Shown: positions 43,435-51,925 of the stretch, one piece after another
Layout: every line of letters starts with the position of its first letter
Position numbering within the stretch: position 1 is the first letter of the stretch
Assembly: GCF_002300165.1 (NCBI RefSeq)
Contig: NZ_MLCE01000022.1
Span: 164,928 to 228,927 of the forward strand
Reading direction: 5' to 3'
DNA from: Streptomyces sp. Tue6028
Lineage (GTDB): Bacteria > Actinomycetota > Actinomycetes > Streptomycetales > Streptomycetaceae
Length of the DNA: 64,000 bases
The notes under the pieces: model-generated
Told to the model about the DNA's origin: nothing
Seen by the model: the letters and a program-made list of their open reading frames with translations, nothing else
The model's database searches: none
Position numbers and translations under genes: made by a program

Positions 43435-44754
43435 TCAGCGGCCGGGCCCCGGGGCCGGCGGCCTCGGCTGCAGGGGGAGCTGCGGCCGGACCGGTGCCGA
43501 CGGGCCGCCGCCGGCGGAGGGCCCGCCCGCCGTGTTCGTAGCGCCCCCGCTCCCGGCCCCACCGGCGCCGCGCAGCTTCGCGGCCTGGGCCACGGGGTTG
43601 CCCGGGGTCGTGGGCGGCCCCTGAGCGGCAGATCCCGTCTGGTTCGCGGGTCCTGTCCGGCTCGCGGACCCCGCCTGGTTCGTCGGGCCCGTCTGGTTCG
43701 CCGGTCCTGTCCGGCTCGCGGGTCCCGTCTGCTGCGCTGATGTCGTCCGGCTCTCCGGAGCTCCCTGGGCCGCGGAGGCGGCCTGTCCGGCGGTGCTTTT
43801 CTGCCCGGCGGTGGACCCGCGTCCGGCGGCGGCCGCCACCGAGGCCGCGGGTGCCGCCGACGCGCCCTGCGCCATCTGCTCCTTGGTCAGGTACGGGCGC
43901 GGCTCGACCTTCCAGGACGGGGCGGCCGGGTCGACCTCCCTGCGCACCACCCGCTCCATCAAGGTGGCCATCTCGACGGGCCCGATGCCGCCGGGCACGG
44001 GCGTGAGGTGCTGCGGGATGCCGTACGCGGCCCGCTGGACGTCGCCGCGCACGCTGCCGTCCGGCTGCGGCACGAAACCGGAGTCGACGACGAGCCGGTG
44101 GTGCGGCCGCAGATGGTCGGGTCCCAGGATCCCGGGGTTGCCGGTCACCGAGACGACGATGTCGGCGTCGCGCACCCGCCGCAGGTCGTCCCCGGCGTCG
44201 AGCTCCATCAGCCGGTGGCCCTGCTCCCGCAGCGTGTGCACCACGCCCTGTCCGACGAAGCCCTTGCTGCCCACCACCGCGATCGTCGGATCGTCCTGCG
44301 CGAAGGGCTGCACCACACGGCAGATGCCCTCCGCCGTCGCGCACGCCGCGTACTGGGAGCGGCCCTTGAGGAGTGCGTCGATGTCCTTGGCCGGGTCCAT
44401 CCGCTCGACGAGCGGACGCAGATGGGCGGGCGGCGGGAACTGGACGATGATCGCGCGGGTCGCGGGATCCTGGTTGGCGCGGTCGAGGGTCTCGGCGAAC
44501 TGCGCACGCGTGGTGCCCGGCGGCATCACGATGTGGTCCGCCTTGAAGCCGAGGTGCTCGAAGCTCTTCACCTTCTGCTCGGCGGAGACCTTGGAGGCCT
44601 CCAGGCGCACCCGCCAGTCCTGCGGATCGGTGGCGGCCGGCTCGAAGCGGATGATCGCCACCCGTTGTCCCGTGGGCTCCACGGCGTCACGGTAGGGCTG
44701 GTAGAGCTCCTTGGCCTGACGCAGGACGTCCCGGCCCGACACATGCTCGGTCAT
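43435..44754 (-). CDS. FolD-like methylene-THF dehydrogenase/cyclohydrolase homologue with low-complexity tail
   Basis: A 439-residue protein. Residues 1-275 align with FolD: catalytic-Lys helix KVSAEQKVKSFEHLGF (Lys61 and Lys63 kept, but the usual Tyr four residues before the Lys is Ser57), IIVQFPPP (Gln105), MDPAKDIDALL, Rossmann VVGSKGFVGQG, and PVPGGIGPVEMATL at 252-265. Residues 290-439 are a tail of Ala/Gly/Ser/Thr/Gln with repeats such as SRTGPANQTGPTNQAG, closing with PRPPAPGPGR. A housekeeping FolD would be about 285 residues with no tail. The Tyr change and the setting suggest a repurposed paralogue, perhaps exported. GAGG precedes ATG 44754. It follows the 149-residue gene by 7 bases. 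Confidence 0.85.
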   Translation of the reverse strand: MTEHVSGRDVLRQAKELYQPYRDAVEPTGQRVAIIRFEPAATDPQDWRVRLEASKVSAEQKVKSFEHLGFKADHIVMPPGTTRAQFAETLDRANQDPATRAIIVQFPPPAHLRPLVERMDPAKDIDALLKGRSQYAACATAEGICRVVQPFAQDDPTIAVVGSKGFVGQGVVHTLREQGHRLMELDAGDDLRRVRDADIVVSVTGNPGILGPDHLRPHHRLVVDSGFVPQPDGSVRGDVQRAAYGIPQHLTPVPGGIGPVEMATLMERVVRREVDPAAPSWKVEPRPYLTKEQMAQGASAAPAASVAAAAGRGSTAGQKSTAGQAASAAQGAPESRTTSAQQTGPASRTGPANQTGPTNQAGSASRTGPANQTGSAAQGPPTTPGNPVAQAAKLRGAGGAGSGGATNTAGGPSAGGGPSAPVRPQLPLQPRPPAPGPGR

Positions 44755-44761
44755 CGGCGCC

Positions 44762-45211
44762 TCATCCCGCCCGCTCGATCCGCGCGAGCACCTGGGCGAC
44801 GGGGTCGAGTCCGCGGCCCAGCAGCTCCTCCACCCGGCTCGCCGCCAGCGGCTCGTCGCCGGACAGATCGTCGCGGTGTCCTGCTGGCCCGGGTGTCACG
44901 GTGACCCGGGTGAAGGTCTCGGGGCCCGTCGGGTCGTGGTAGGAGAAGGACCCGAAGTGGGCGATCCAGTCGACCTGTTCGAGCTGCGGTCCGAAGGCCC
45001 GGCGCAGCACCGGCAGCGCGGCGTCGGCGACCGAACCGAAGTCGTCGGTGATGCCGCGGTCGTCGGGGTTGCTCGCCAGTTCCGACACGACGGCCACCGC
45101 CCGGCGTCCGTCGCCGGAGCGGACGGCGCGCACCAGGGTGTGCGCGTGTCCCGCCCGGTGGTGCCGCCAGTCGACGACGTCCTCGAAGTACGGGGTGTGC
45201 GGGTGGTTCAT
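44762..45211 (-). CDS. Small acidic hypothetical protein upstream of the FolD-like gene
   Basis: 149 residues, not recognised. It contains the His-rich N-terminal WRHHRAGHAHTLVRAVRSGD, then a mostly acidic body (GITDDFGSVADAALPVLRRA, VDWIAHFGSFSYHD, VEELLGRGLDPVAQVLARIE). The alternating helix pattern could be a repeat of two helical hairpins. GGAG precedes the ATG. Paired tightly with the FolD-like gene, as the 109-residue gene is with the zeta-like gene, so a cognate partner role (immunity or chaperone) is my inference. Confidence 0.7.
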   Translation of the reverse strand: MNHPHTPYFEDVVDWRHHRAGHAHTLVRAVRSGDGRRAVAVVSELASNPDDRGITDDFGSVADAALPVLRRAFGPQLEQVDWIAHFGSFSYHDPTGPETFTRVTVTPGPAGHRDDLSGDEPLAASRVEELLGRGLDPVAQVLARIERAG

Positions 45212-45494
45212 GTGTGCTTCTCCTCGACGAGGTTCGAACGGCGGGGACGGCCCGTCCGTGACGGCAGTCCCCGCCGGCCGGCGGTGGCCGGGCGGCCGGT
45301 CGGGTCCGTGCGGCGGGGCGCCCCGGCATCGGCGGGCGGCCGGCAGGCGTGTGCAGGAGGTTCCGTCCGGTCCGGTCCGCGTCGCGTCCGGGCGGTCCTC
45401 GGCCCTTCGCGGTCCGGACCCCGGCGGTGATCTTCCGGCCGCCGGTTCAGTGTAGGGACGCGGCCGCTCCCGCGACCTGGCCGCCGGGGCCGGG
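45212..45494. other. Gap between the cargo-like genes and the secretion core
   Basis: 283 very GC-rich bases with no convincing gene. On the - strand a TACACT (near 45449-45454) may be a -10 for the downstream genes, but no clear -35 accompanies it. It marks a probable transcript boundary between the DUF4913 gene and the 149-residue gene. Confidence 0.4.
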
Positions 45495-45890
45495 TCACAG
45501 GCCCGGATGCTTGTCGTACGGCTCGGCGAACGGTGCGGTCTTCGCGCGGTGGCTGCCCTCCTTGCAGCCCGCGAACGGACCGGCGGGCGACCGGAGTTCG
45601 GCGAGCACGGGCCCGAGATGGTCGCGGTGCCAGACCGCCGGTCCGGACGCGCCCGCGGCCGGGTCGGTGTGCTCCTGCCAGGCCAGCCACAGGCCGTGCA
45701 GCCGGGCCACCGCCTCCAGGTGCTCCCACCAGCGCGGGCACCAGGGCTGCTGCGAGGTGACCTCGCGGCCGTACACGGGCAGCAGCAGGTCCGAGACCCA
45801 GACGGAGAGCCCGGTCATCTCGTCGGCGTACTCCTGGCCGTCGAGGTACAGGATGAACGGCGGGGCGGACTGCGCTTCGGCGGTCGTCAT
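45495..45890 (-). CDS. DUF4913-family protein
   Basis: 131 residues matching DUF4913: a YLDGQEYADEMTGLSVWVSDLL segment (seen as SVWVSDLLLPVYGR), then WCPRWWEHLEAVARLHGLWLAW, AVWHRDHLGPVLAEL and PFAGCKEGSHR. DUF4913 genes are commonly found with plasmid and conjugation genes in actinobacteria. Function unknown. It is the last gene of the core run, overlapping the coupling-ATPase gene by 4 bases, so a role with that ATPase is likely. Confidence 0.85.
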   Translation of the reverse strand: MTTAEAQSAPPFILYLDGQEYADEMTGLSVWVSDLLLPVYGREVTSQQPWCPRWWEHLEAVARLHGLWLAWQEHTDPAAGASGPAVWHRDHLGPVLAELRSPAGPFAGCKEGSHRAKTAPFAEPYDKHPGL

Positions 45891-47641
45891 CGGGTCGTGA
45901 TCCCTTCGGCGGCACGGGCGGTGATGGCTTTGACCTCGGCCTGCGCCGCGGTCGCGATGCGGTCGGCGCCGGGTTCGGCGTACCAGGGCCGCAGCCTGAC
46001 CAGCGCCGGCTTGACGCCGGTGGCCAGGAGCAGCGCGGTGCCCTTGGGCAGGGCTCGGATGCGGTCGGCGGGCAGGATGCGCTCCAGCCGGTACGACGTC
46101 GAACGGGACCGTCCTTCCTTGCCCTTGGACCAGCTGACCGTCGACACGTCGTGCTCGCCGACGAGCCGGGAGATCTTCTCCACGAAGTCGGCGTCGTCCA
46201 GACCGGCGCCGAGGAGCTTGATGGTGGCGGCCGACCAGAGCGCGTCCATGCCGGCCTCGCCCCACACCCGCGCACCCTGCCGGTAACTCTGCAGCAGCGT
46301 CACGATGTTGATGCCGCGCGAACCGAAGTGCGAGTACAGGTCGGGCAGATCGGAGATCCGGCACACGTTGGCGGCCTCGTCGAGCACCGCCGTCATCGGC
46401 GGTTCCAGCCGCCCGCCCATGCGTTCCGCCGCCACGACCCCCGCGCGCAGCACCGAGTCCGCCGCCGCGGCGATGACACCGGCCGCCGAACCGCCGCCGT
46501 CCTTGGACAGCAGGTAGAGCGTGTCGTTCGACAGCACGTGCCGGTCCGGCAGGAACTGCGGCAGGTCCGGGTCCGGCGTCACCCATGCGGCGATCGCCGG
46601 GTCGAGCAGGCACGCCACGCACTGCCGGGCCGTCTCGTAGATGCCGTCCCGGGTCTCCACCGCGCCCTGCATGGTGCCCTGGAGCTGGTCCGCGAGGGCC
46701 GCCATGCCGGCGTCCCGCAGCAGGTCGACGGGCGTGCGGTCGGCCGGGTCCGCCAGCCAGGCCAGCACCTCGCCGATCTGCCGGCCGCCGCGCTGGGCCG
46801 CGTGGAAGAGGGCGGTGAGGGTGTTCTGGGCCGCCGAGATCCAGAAGTCGCGGCGGGTCGCGTCGTCGTTGACCGCGCCCACGAAGTGCCCAGCCAGGCG
46901 GCGGGCGCCCTCGATCGTCGACGCGTCGGCGAGCATGTCCCACCACAGGGTGCGCGGTGAGTGCGCGATGCCCTGCGGGTCGAACGTCCACACCCGGCCG
47001 ACGCGTTCGCGCTCGGCGCGCGTCACGCTGTAGACGTCCGCCTTGTTCGACGTCAGCAGCACGCTGCCACGGGCACGCAGCACGCGCGGCACCGCGATGC
47101 CCGTGGACTTGCCCGCACGCGGGGCCATCAGGTCCAGCTCCACGTCCTCGTAGCTGGAGCGGAGTTCGGGGCCACTGGGCTCCAGGTTGCCGAGGAGGTT
47201 CCCCGTGTCGTCCGCGGTGATCTTCCCCTGCTTCGCCAGCGCCGGGCGGAGCTCACGGGCCCGGCGCTCGGCGCCCTTGGGCAGCAGGCCGGCCAGTTCC
47301 TTGCGGCCCGCGAGCCCGCTGGGCCCGGCCGTCCGGCCCCGCACCAGCAGGACGAGGACGACCACGACGGCGACGACCGCGCCGAAGACCGTCGCCATGC
47401 CCGCGGCGACCGCGCCGGCCGACGCCGTCGGCCACACCGCGGCCGGGCCGTCCTTGACCAGCGTGGACATCGTGGCCAGGCCGAAGGGCGGCGGGTCCCA
47501 GCCGGCGCCGCTCACCGCGGCTCCGGCCGTGCCGCCCAGCCAGGCCCCGAAGAAGAGCGTGCCGACGAGGAAGGCCGCGCCCGGCACGATCCAGGGGAGG
47601 AAGTCCTCCCCGCTGTGCTGACTCTTGCGTGTGCTGCTCAC
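45887..47641 (-). CDS. VirD4/TraG-like type IV coupling ATPase
   Basis: A 584-residue membrane-anchored ATPase. Two N-terminal membrane segments (residues 15-40 and 76-100) precede the motor domain. Walker A is APRAGKST (173-180), Walker B MTAVLDEAANVC near 415, and the following LYSHFGSRGINIVTLLQSYRQG is typical of TraG/VirD4 proteins. These hexameric proteins recruit substrates, protein or relaxase-DNA, to the secretion channel. GTG 47641 with GGGGAG five bases upstream. Downstream overlap with the DUF4913 gene. Confidence 0.9.
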   Translation of the reverse strand: MSSTRKSQHSGEDFLPWIVPGAAFLVGTLFFGAWLGGTAGAAVSGAGWDPPPFGLATMSTLVKDGPAAVWPTASAGAVAAGMATVFGAVVAVVVVLVLLVRGRTAGPSGLAGRKELAGLLPKGAERRARELRPALAKQGKITADDTGNLLGNLEPSGPELRSSYEDVELDLMAPRAGKSTGIAVPRVLRARGSVLLTSNKADVYSVTRAERERVGRVWTFDPQGIAHSPRTLWWDMLADASTIEGARRLAGHFVGAVNDDATRRDFWISAAQNTLTALFHAAQRGGRQIGEVLAWLADPADRTPVDLLRDAGMAALADQLQGTMQGAVETRDGIYETARQCVACLLDPAIAAWVTPDPDLPQFLPDRHVLSNDTLYLLSKDGGGSAAGVIAAAADSVLRAGVVAAERMGGRLEPPMTAVLDEAANVCRISDLPDLYSHFGSRGINIVTLLQSYRQGARVWGEAGMDALWSAATIKLLGAGLDDADFVEKISRLVGEHDVSTVSWSKGKEGRSRSTSYRLERILPADRIRALPKGTALLLATGVKPALVRLRPWYAEPGADRIATAAQAEVKAITARAAEGITTR

Positions 47642-47687
47642 TGCTGCTCCCCGTTTTTTCGGTGTCCTGCCGCCCCCGCGGCTCGCC

Positions 47688-49169
47688 CTACGCGCCCTTG
47701 GACAGGCTCGGACCTGCCTCCGACCAGCGCGTGTTGGTGTTGTGCAGGGCCCGCTCGGTGTCCGTGATGGACACCTTGATCGGGATGCCGGGACGACCGC
47801 CCACCTTGATCAGGAACCGGCCGCGGCCGGGCGGCTCCTCGTTCCCGCCCGTGCTCGCCCAGCCCGGCGGGGACGACCAGGACGACACCAGTTCGATCTC
47901 CCGCTCGGACATCCCCACGATCTCGCCGAGTTCCTTCATCTCGGTACGGGGAAGGCCCGCGCAGACGACCATGCCGGCCCGCTCCACGAAGCCCCGCGCC
48001 TTGGCACGGTCCGCCTCGCTGCCCAGCGCCTCGGCGTCCTTCAGCGTGTGCGTGATCTTCGCGTCGCCGAGGCCGAGCGACCGGTTGAGCCGGGTCAGCG
48101 CGTCGATCCGCTCGACGATGCCGGAGGCGGCCCGCAGCGGGCGCCACAGCTCGTCCAGGACGGTGAAGAACCAGCGCTGCGGGGCCAGTCCGGCGTCCGC
48201 GAGCGCATGCGCGGCGGCCACCGTGCCGAGCCCGTCCGACCAGGCGGCGAGCATCGCGGCCGCGGTCAGCTGGGTGTCCGCCTCACCGATGCGGGAGATG
48301 TCCACGCACACCGCGGGGGACGCCGGGTCGATCCGGGTCGACGTCTCGGCCGCGAAGGTGTCGCCGAGCGGGCCGTCCAGCACGCCCAGCAGCGAGCGGT
48401 GCAGCGGGTCCACGGCCTCCTGGTACCGGGCCACGTTGCCCCGGTCCAGCGTCACCGCGCGGACCCGGTCGGGGCCCTCGTCGAGCACCTTCAGCAGATC
48501 GGGCAGCAGCGGGGCCCGCCCCGGCTTCGTACGCTCCGCCAGGTGGTGCAGACAGGCGGAGAGCACCGACTGCTCGTGGTCGTCCATCGGACGGCCGCGC
48601 ACGATCGTGATGAGCGCCGCGACCATGTTCAGCACCCGGCCGTGGGCCTCGGCGGCCAGCACCCGGCCGCGCTCGCCGCCGATGCGCACCGCCGCCTCGC
48701 CCATCGCGCCCGGGTCGAGGACGTTGATGCCGCCGACGCCGCGACCGATCGAGATGACCTGGCCGCCCAGCGCTCTGACCGTGTCGGCGTAGTCGGGCTT
48801 CAGGTCGCCGAGCACCAGCGGGGTGATGCCCGTCGCCGACATCCCGATGAGCATCCGGTTGACCAGCGTCGACTTGCCCAGACCCGGCATGCCGAGCATG
48901 AACAGGGACGGGTTGGAGATGTAACGGGCCCGTGTGAACCAGGAGATGGGGTCGCCGCACACCGTCGCCCCGGTGTGCAGGTGCTGGCCCAGCGGGACGC
49001 CCGTCATGGGCGCGCCGGAGCCCGCCGCGAACGGCCACAGCCCGCACGCCTGCACGGTGGTCGCCCGCCACAGCGCGGGCGGATCGACGTGCCCGACCTG
49101 GCCGCCGGCGGGGCCGTACCAGCCGCGCGGCGGCGCCACCTGCGGCCTCGGCGTCGACTGCTTGCTCAC
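47688..49169 (-). CDS. Conjugative/T4SS-type ATPase (VirB4/TraC-like)
   Basis: A soluble ATPase of about 493 residues. Walker A is MLGMPGLGKST (91-101), preceded by an N-terminal part common to actinobacterial conjugation ATPases (GVPLGQHLHTGATVCGDPISWF). Walker B lies in WFFTVLDELWRPL near residue 340. FSLMVxxxx is absent; the end is RFLIKVGGRPGIPIKVSITDTERAL. In T4SS the VirB4-type ATPase energises assembly. GTG start 49169 with GGGAGGCGCT; the longer upstream open frame lies in the SCO6880 gene. The GTGA overlap couples it to that gene. Confidence 0.88.
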   Translation of the reverse strand: MSKQSTPRPQVAPPRGWYGPAGGQVGHVDPPALWRATTVQACGLWPFAAGSGAPMTGVPLGQHLHTGATVCGDPISWFTRARYISNPSLFMLGMPGLGKSTLVNRMLIGMSATGITPLVLGDLKPDYADTVRALGGQVISIGRGVGGINVLDPGAMGEAAVRIGGERGRVLAAEAHGRVLNMVAALITIVRGRPMDDHEQSVLSACLHHLAERTKPGRAPLLPDLLKVLDEGPDRVRAVTLDRGNVARYQEAVDPLHRSLLGVLDGPLGDTFAAETSTRIDPASPAVCVDISRIGEADTQLTAAAMLAAWSDGLGTVAAAHALADAGLAPQRWFFTVLDELWRPLRAASGIVERIDALTRLNRSLGLGDAKITHTLKDAEALGSEADRAKARGFVERAGMVVCAGLPRTEMKELGEIVGMSEREIELVSSWSSPPGWASTGGNEEPPGRGRFLIKVGGRPGIPIKVSITDTERALHNTNTRWSEAGPSLSKGA

Positions 49170-50659
49170 AGCGCCTCCCGGATCTGGTACGGAACGAGGG
49201 TGTGCTCCCACGGCAGCAGGCCCACCGGCAGCGTGCAGGTGAACGCGGAGGCCTGCATACGGTCCGCGGGGCGCATCAGGATGCGGGACGAGGCCTGCAG
49301 GTTGCGGACGGTGATGGCCGCGTCCTGCAACTGCTCCTCGTCGTCGACGGTGACGGTCACCATCAGCGAGAACTCCACGAGCCCCGCGCCCGCCGCCTCC
49401 TCGGCGGCGGTCTGCTCGGCGGCCTGCATCTCGGAGCTGGCCCGCGCCTGCACGAGACCGCGCCGCGAGCCCGCCATGAAGTGGGCGGAGCGCCGGTCGG
49501 ACTCCACGATGCGGGCGGAGGTCGCCGGGTCGATGGGCCGGTAGATGAGGGAGACCCGCTTGCGCCGGGTGCCCGGCGCGGGTTCGAGGAGGCCGCGCAG
49601 CACGCTCGACCTGACCGTGCCGCGCGGCGCGAGCGTCAGCATCCAGGTGCGCGAGACACCCGAGTCGTGCTTGTACGCGGTGACGGTCTCGACGGCCGCC
49701 GCCGGCCCCGCGTCGCTCCACTCCAGCCCGGTGGTGGAGTGCTCGGCGCGGGCACTGAGCACGTCGGGGGCGATGGCCGGGTCGAACGCCACCCGCACGA
49801 TCTCGGCGAGCCGCTCCGCCGCCAGCGGGTACGCGCTGCCGCCGCCGGCCGCGACCAGCCCGGACAGCAGACCCGGCAGCCGCATCGACAGGTCGGTGAT
49901 GATGTCCTCGACCTCACGCTTGGGGCCGCCGGTGGGGCCGTAGGTGAGCGCGATGTACGTGTGCATCTCGGAGGACGCCGACGGGTAGCGCTCGACGACC
50001 TCCTCCATCACGGCGCGGGCCGCCGCCGGAGCGTTCGGCGAGATGCGCGGCAGCACCTCGGCCGCCAGCCGCGTCCCGGTGTCCGGGGCCGTCTCCACGA
50101 CGACCTGCGCGCCGCGCAGACCCGGCTCGTGCGACAGCCGCGACAGCCAGTCGCCCCAGGAGGCCACCCAGATGTCGACCTGCTCGGGGTCGACCAGCGA
50201 ACCGCCGTCCGGCTCACAGGCCAGCACCACGGTGTACAGGCCGCGGCCCGGGTGGTGCAGCACGCCGAAGGAGCGGTTGTAGGCGTCGCGGCCCTCGTAC
50301 ATCTTGGTGCGGGCGAGCAGGCCCGGCGGCTGGTAGCGCCCGCCGGGGCGCTTGGACAGCGGCCCGGAGACGTAGGTGTGCGAGCCGTTCGCCTTGCGCT
50401 TCATCCAGCCGATGCGGATCGCGAGGACCTGGTAGACGTTGCGGCCGTCGACGGTGCGCAGCGCCAGCGGGGCGAGGAACAGCGCGACCGGCACCAGCAC
50501 GACGATCGCGGCCAGCAGCGACACCAGTGACGCCAGCAGTGCCACCAGCAGTCCGCCGAAGGCGACGACGGTGCCGAGCAGACCCAGCGGACCGAGTCCG
50601 GGACGGCGGGGCCTGCGCCAGTTCCCGTACGTGGGACGCGTCATGGCGTCGGTGGACAT
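49166..50659 (-). CDS. SCO6880-family T4SS protein
   Basis: A 497-residue member of the SCO6880 family found in actinobacterial conjugative and T4SS-like loci. Residues 24-66 hold two close hydrophobic segments (LGLLGTVVAFGGLLVALLAS and LLAAIVVLVPVALFL), which makes the N-terminus VirB3-like; the remainder is a large soluble domain resembling the N-terminal, non-ATPase half of VirB4 (YTVVLACEPDGGSL, HTYIALTYGP, RTWMLTLAPRG, VTVTVDDEEQL). With the separate ATPase gene it makes up a split VirB3-VirB4-like unit. ATG 50659 has GAAGGA upstream. Confidence 0.88.
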   Translation of the reverse strand: MSTDAMTRPTYGNWRRPRRPGLGPLGLLGTVVAFGGLLVALLASLVSLLAAIVVLVPVALFLAPLALRTVDGRNVYQVLAIRIGWMKRKANGSHTYVSGPLSKRPGGRYQPPGLLARTKMYEGRDAYNRSFGVLHHPGRGLYTVVLACEPDGGSLVDPEQVDIWVASWGDWLSRLSHEPGLRGAQVVVETAPDTGTRLAAEVLPRISPNAPAAARAVMEEVVERYPSASSEMHTYIALTYGPTGGPKREVEDIITDLSMRLPGLLSGLVAAGGGSAYPLAAERLAEIVRVAFDPAIAPDVLSARAEHSTTGLEWSDAGPAAAVETVTAYKHDSGVSRTWMLTLAPRGTVRSSVLRGLLEPAPGTRRKRVSLIYRPIDPATSARIVESDRRSAHFMAGSRRGLVQARASSEMQAAEQTAAEEAAGAGLVEFSLMVTVTVDDEEQLQDAAITVRNLQASSRILMRPADRMQASAFTCTLPVGLLPWEHTLVPYQIREAL

Positions 50660-50710
50660 GGGGTTCCTTCTTCCGGCTCGACTCGAAGTGCTTCGGGTGT
50701 ACGGGGACGG

Positions 50711-50752
50711 GGGAGCGGGGCGCCGCCTCACCGGGCGGCCCGCCCCGCTCCC
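50711..50752. terminator. Strong hairpin inside the secretion operon
   Basis: An 11-bp outer stem (GGGAGCGGGGC/GCCCCGCTCCC) plus a 6-bp inner stem, GCCGCC/GGCGGC, separated by a 2-base bulge. It lies between the VirB6-like stop and the SCO6880 start. It may reduce transcription or protect the upstream mRNA, setting a channel-to-ATPase ratio. Confidence 0.65.
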
Positions 50753-50772
50753 GGGGCCTGGCGGCCTGCTGC

Positions 50773-51924
50773 CTACTGGTTGTGGCCCTTCATGCCGTCG
50801 TTGTCGTCAAGGGAGTTGGCGACTTCCGAGGCGGCTGCGACACCGGTCTGCACGGCGACCGCGGCGGCCTGCACCGCGAGGGCCGCGCCACCCGTGGCGG
50901 CTCCCGCCGCGGCGGCACCGCCTCCTGCGGCGGCGCCTCCCGCGCCACCGGCCCCGCCGGCGGAGGATCCGGCACCCGCGGACGGCGAGCCCTTCGGACC
51001 GGCCGCACCGCCGCCGCCCCCACCTCCGCCCCCGCCGCCTCCGGCACCGCCCGCGGCGATGCTGACGGCCCCGGTGGCCACGTTGTTGGCCGCGTTGAGC
51101 GCGACCGTGCCGCCGGAGGTGCCGCCGAGGGCAGCCGTCGCCGGGACGATCAGCTTGAGCAGGGCCGGCAGGGCGAAGACCGCCATGATCAGCATGCCCA
51201 TGCCGGCGATGGTCTGGTCGAGGTTCTTGGTGTCCTGCGTCATCGACGTGGCCGAATAGATGATCAGCGCCGCGGCCGGCTTGTAGAGCAGCCAGGCCCC
51301 GAGCCAGCCGATGTGCTTCTTCCACCAGCCCTCGCCCCACCCGGTCATCGAGGAGGCGGCGGCCAGCGGCAGTGTGCCGACGAGCATGATCAGGACACCG
51401 ATGCGGATGTACATCAGACAGATCTGCACGAAGCTCGACAGCATCACCAGCAGACCGAAGATGAGCACCAGACCCGGCTGGTTGAGCGTGATGACGCCGA
51501 GCATCGTCGACGCGCGGTCGCCGAGGTCGGACTTCGCGTACACGTGCTGGGCGTACAGGTCCGACGCCTTGGTCAGCGCCTGCACCACCGGCACGGCGAC
51601 CGCGCCGACCAGGATGACCTTCCACATGCCCATGAAGGCCTGCTTCATGGGCTGGCCCTTGCGTTCCAGGGCCATTCTGATCGCGGCCACCAGCAGCGAC
51701 GCCACGGCCACGTACGCGACGATCCAGTCGATCTCCGCGTCGATCAGCCCGATGGGCTGGGAGGGGTCGTCCACGTCGACGTGCATCCAGACGCCGTTGA
51801 GCGCCTTGAGCACCTCGGCCGCGGCGTCACCGATGGCCTTGGCGAAGACGGTGACGGCGCCCTCGGTGAACTCCGAACCGACCTCGTCGATCACACAGTC
51901 GACGATCTTCCAGCTGCAACTCAT
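50773..51924 (-). CDS. VirB6/TrbL-like polytopic membrane protein
   Basis: A 383-residue protein with about six hydrophobic helices between residues 65 and 265 (IDWIVAYVAVASLLVAAIRM, VILVGAVAVPVVQALT, LVLIFGLLVMLSSFVQICLM, GVLIMLVGTLPLAAAS, MGMLIMAVFALPALLKLIVP). The WGEGWWKKHIGWLGAWLLYKPAAALI stretch is typical of TrbL/VirB6-like channel proteins of actinobacteria (segment WWKKHIGWL). From residue 290 the tail is extremely Gly/Ala rich, with a run of 12 glycines, ending SLDDNDGMKGHNQ. Start ATG 51924 directly follows the upstream stop. Confidence 0.85.
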   Translation of the reverse strand: MSCSWKIVDCVIDEVGSEFTEGAVTVFAKAIGDAAAEVLKALNGVWMHVDVDDPSQPIGLIDAEIDWIVAYVAVASLLVAAIRMALERKGQPMKQAFMGMWKVILVGAVAVPVVQALTKASDLYAQHVYAKSDLGDRASTMLGVITLNQPGLVLIFGLLVMLSSFVQICLMYIRIGVLIMLVGTLPLAAASSMTGWGEGWWKKHIGWLGAWLLYKPAAALIIYSATSMTQDTKNLDQTIAGMGMLIMAVFALPALLKLIVPATAALGGTSGGTVALNAANNVATGAVSIAAGGAGGGGGGGGGGGGAAGPKGSPSAGAGSSAGGAGGAGGAAAGGGAAAAGAATGGAALAVQAAAVAVQTGVAAASEVANSLDDNDGMKGHNQ

Positions 51925-51925
51925 C

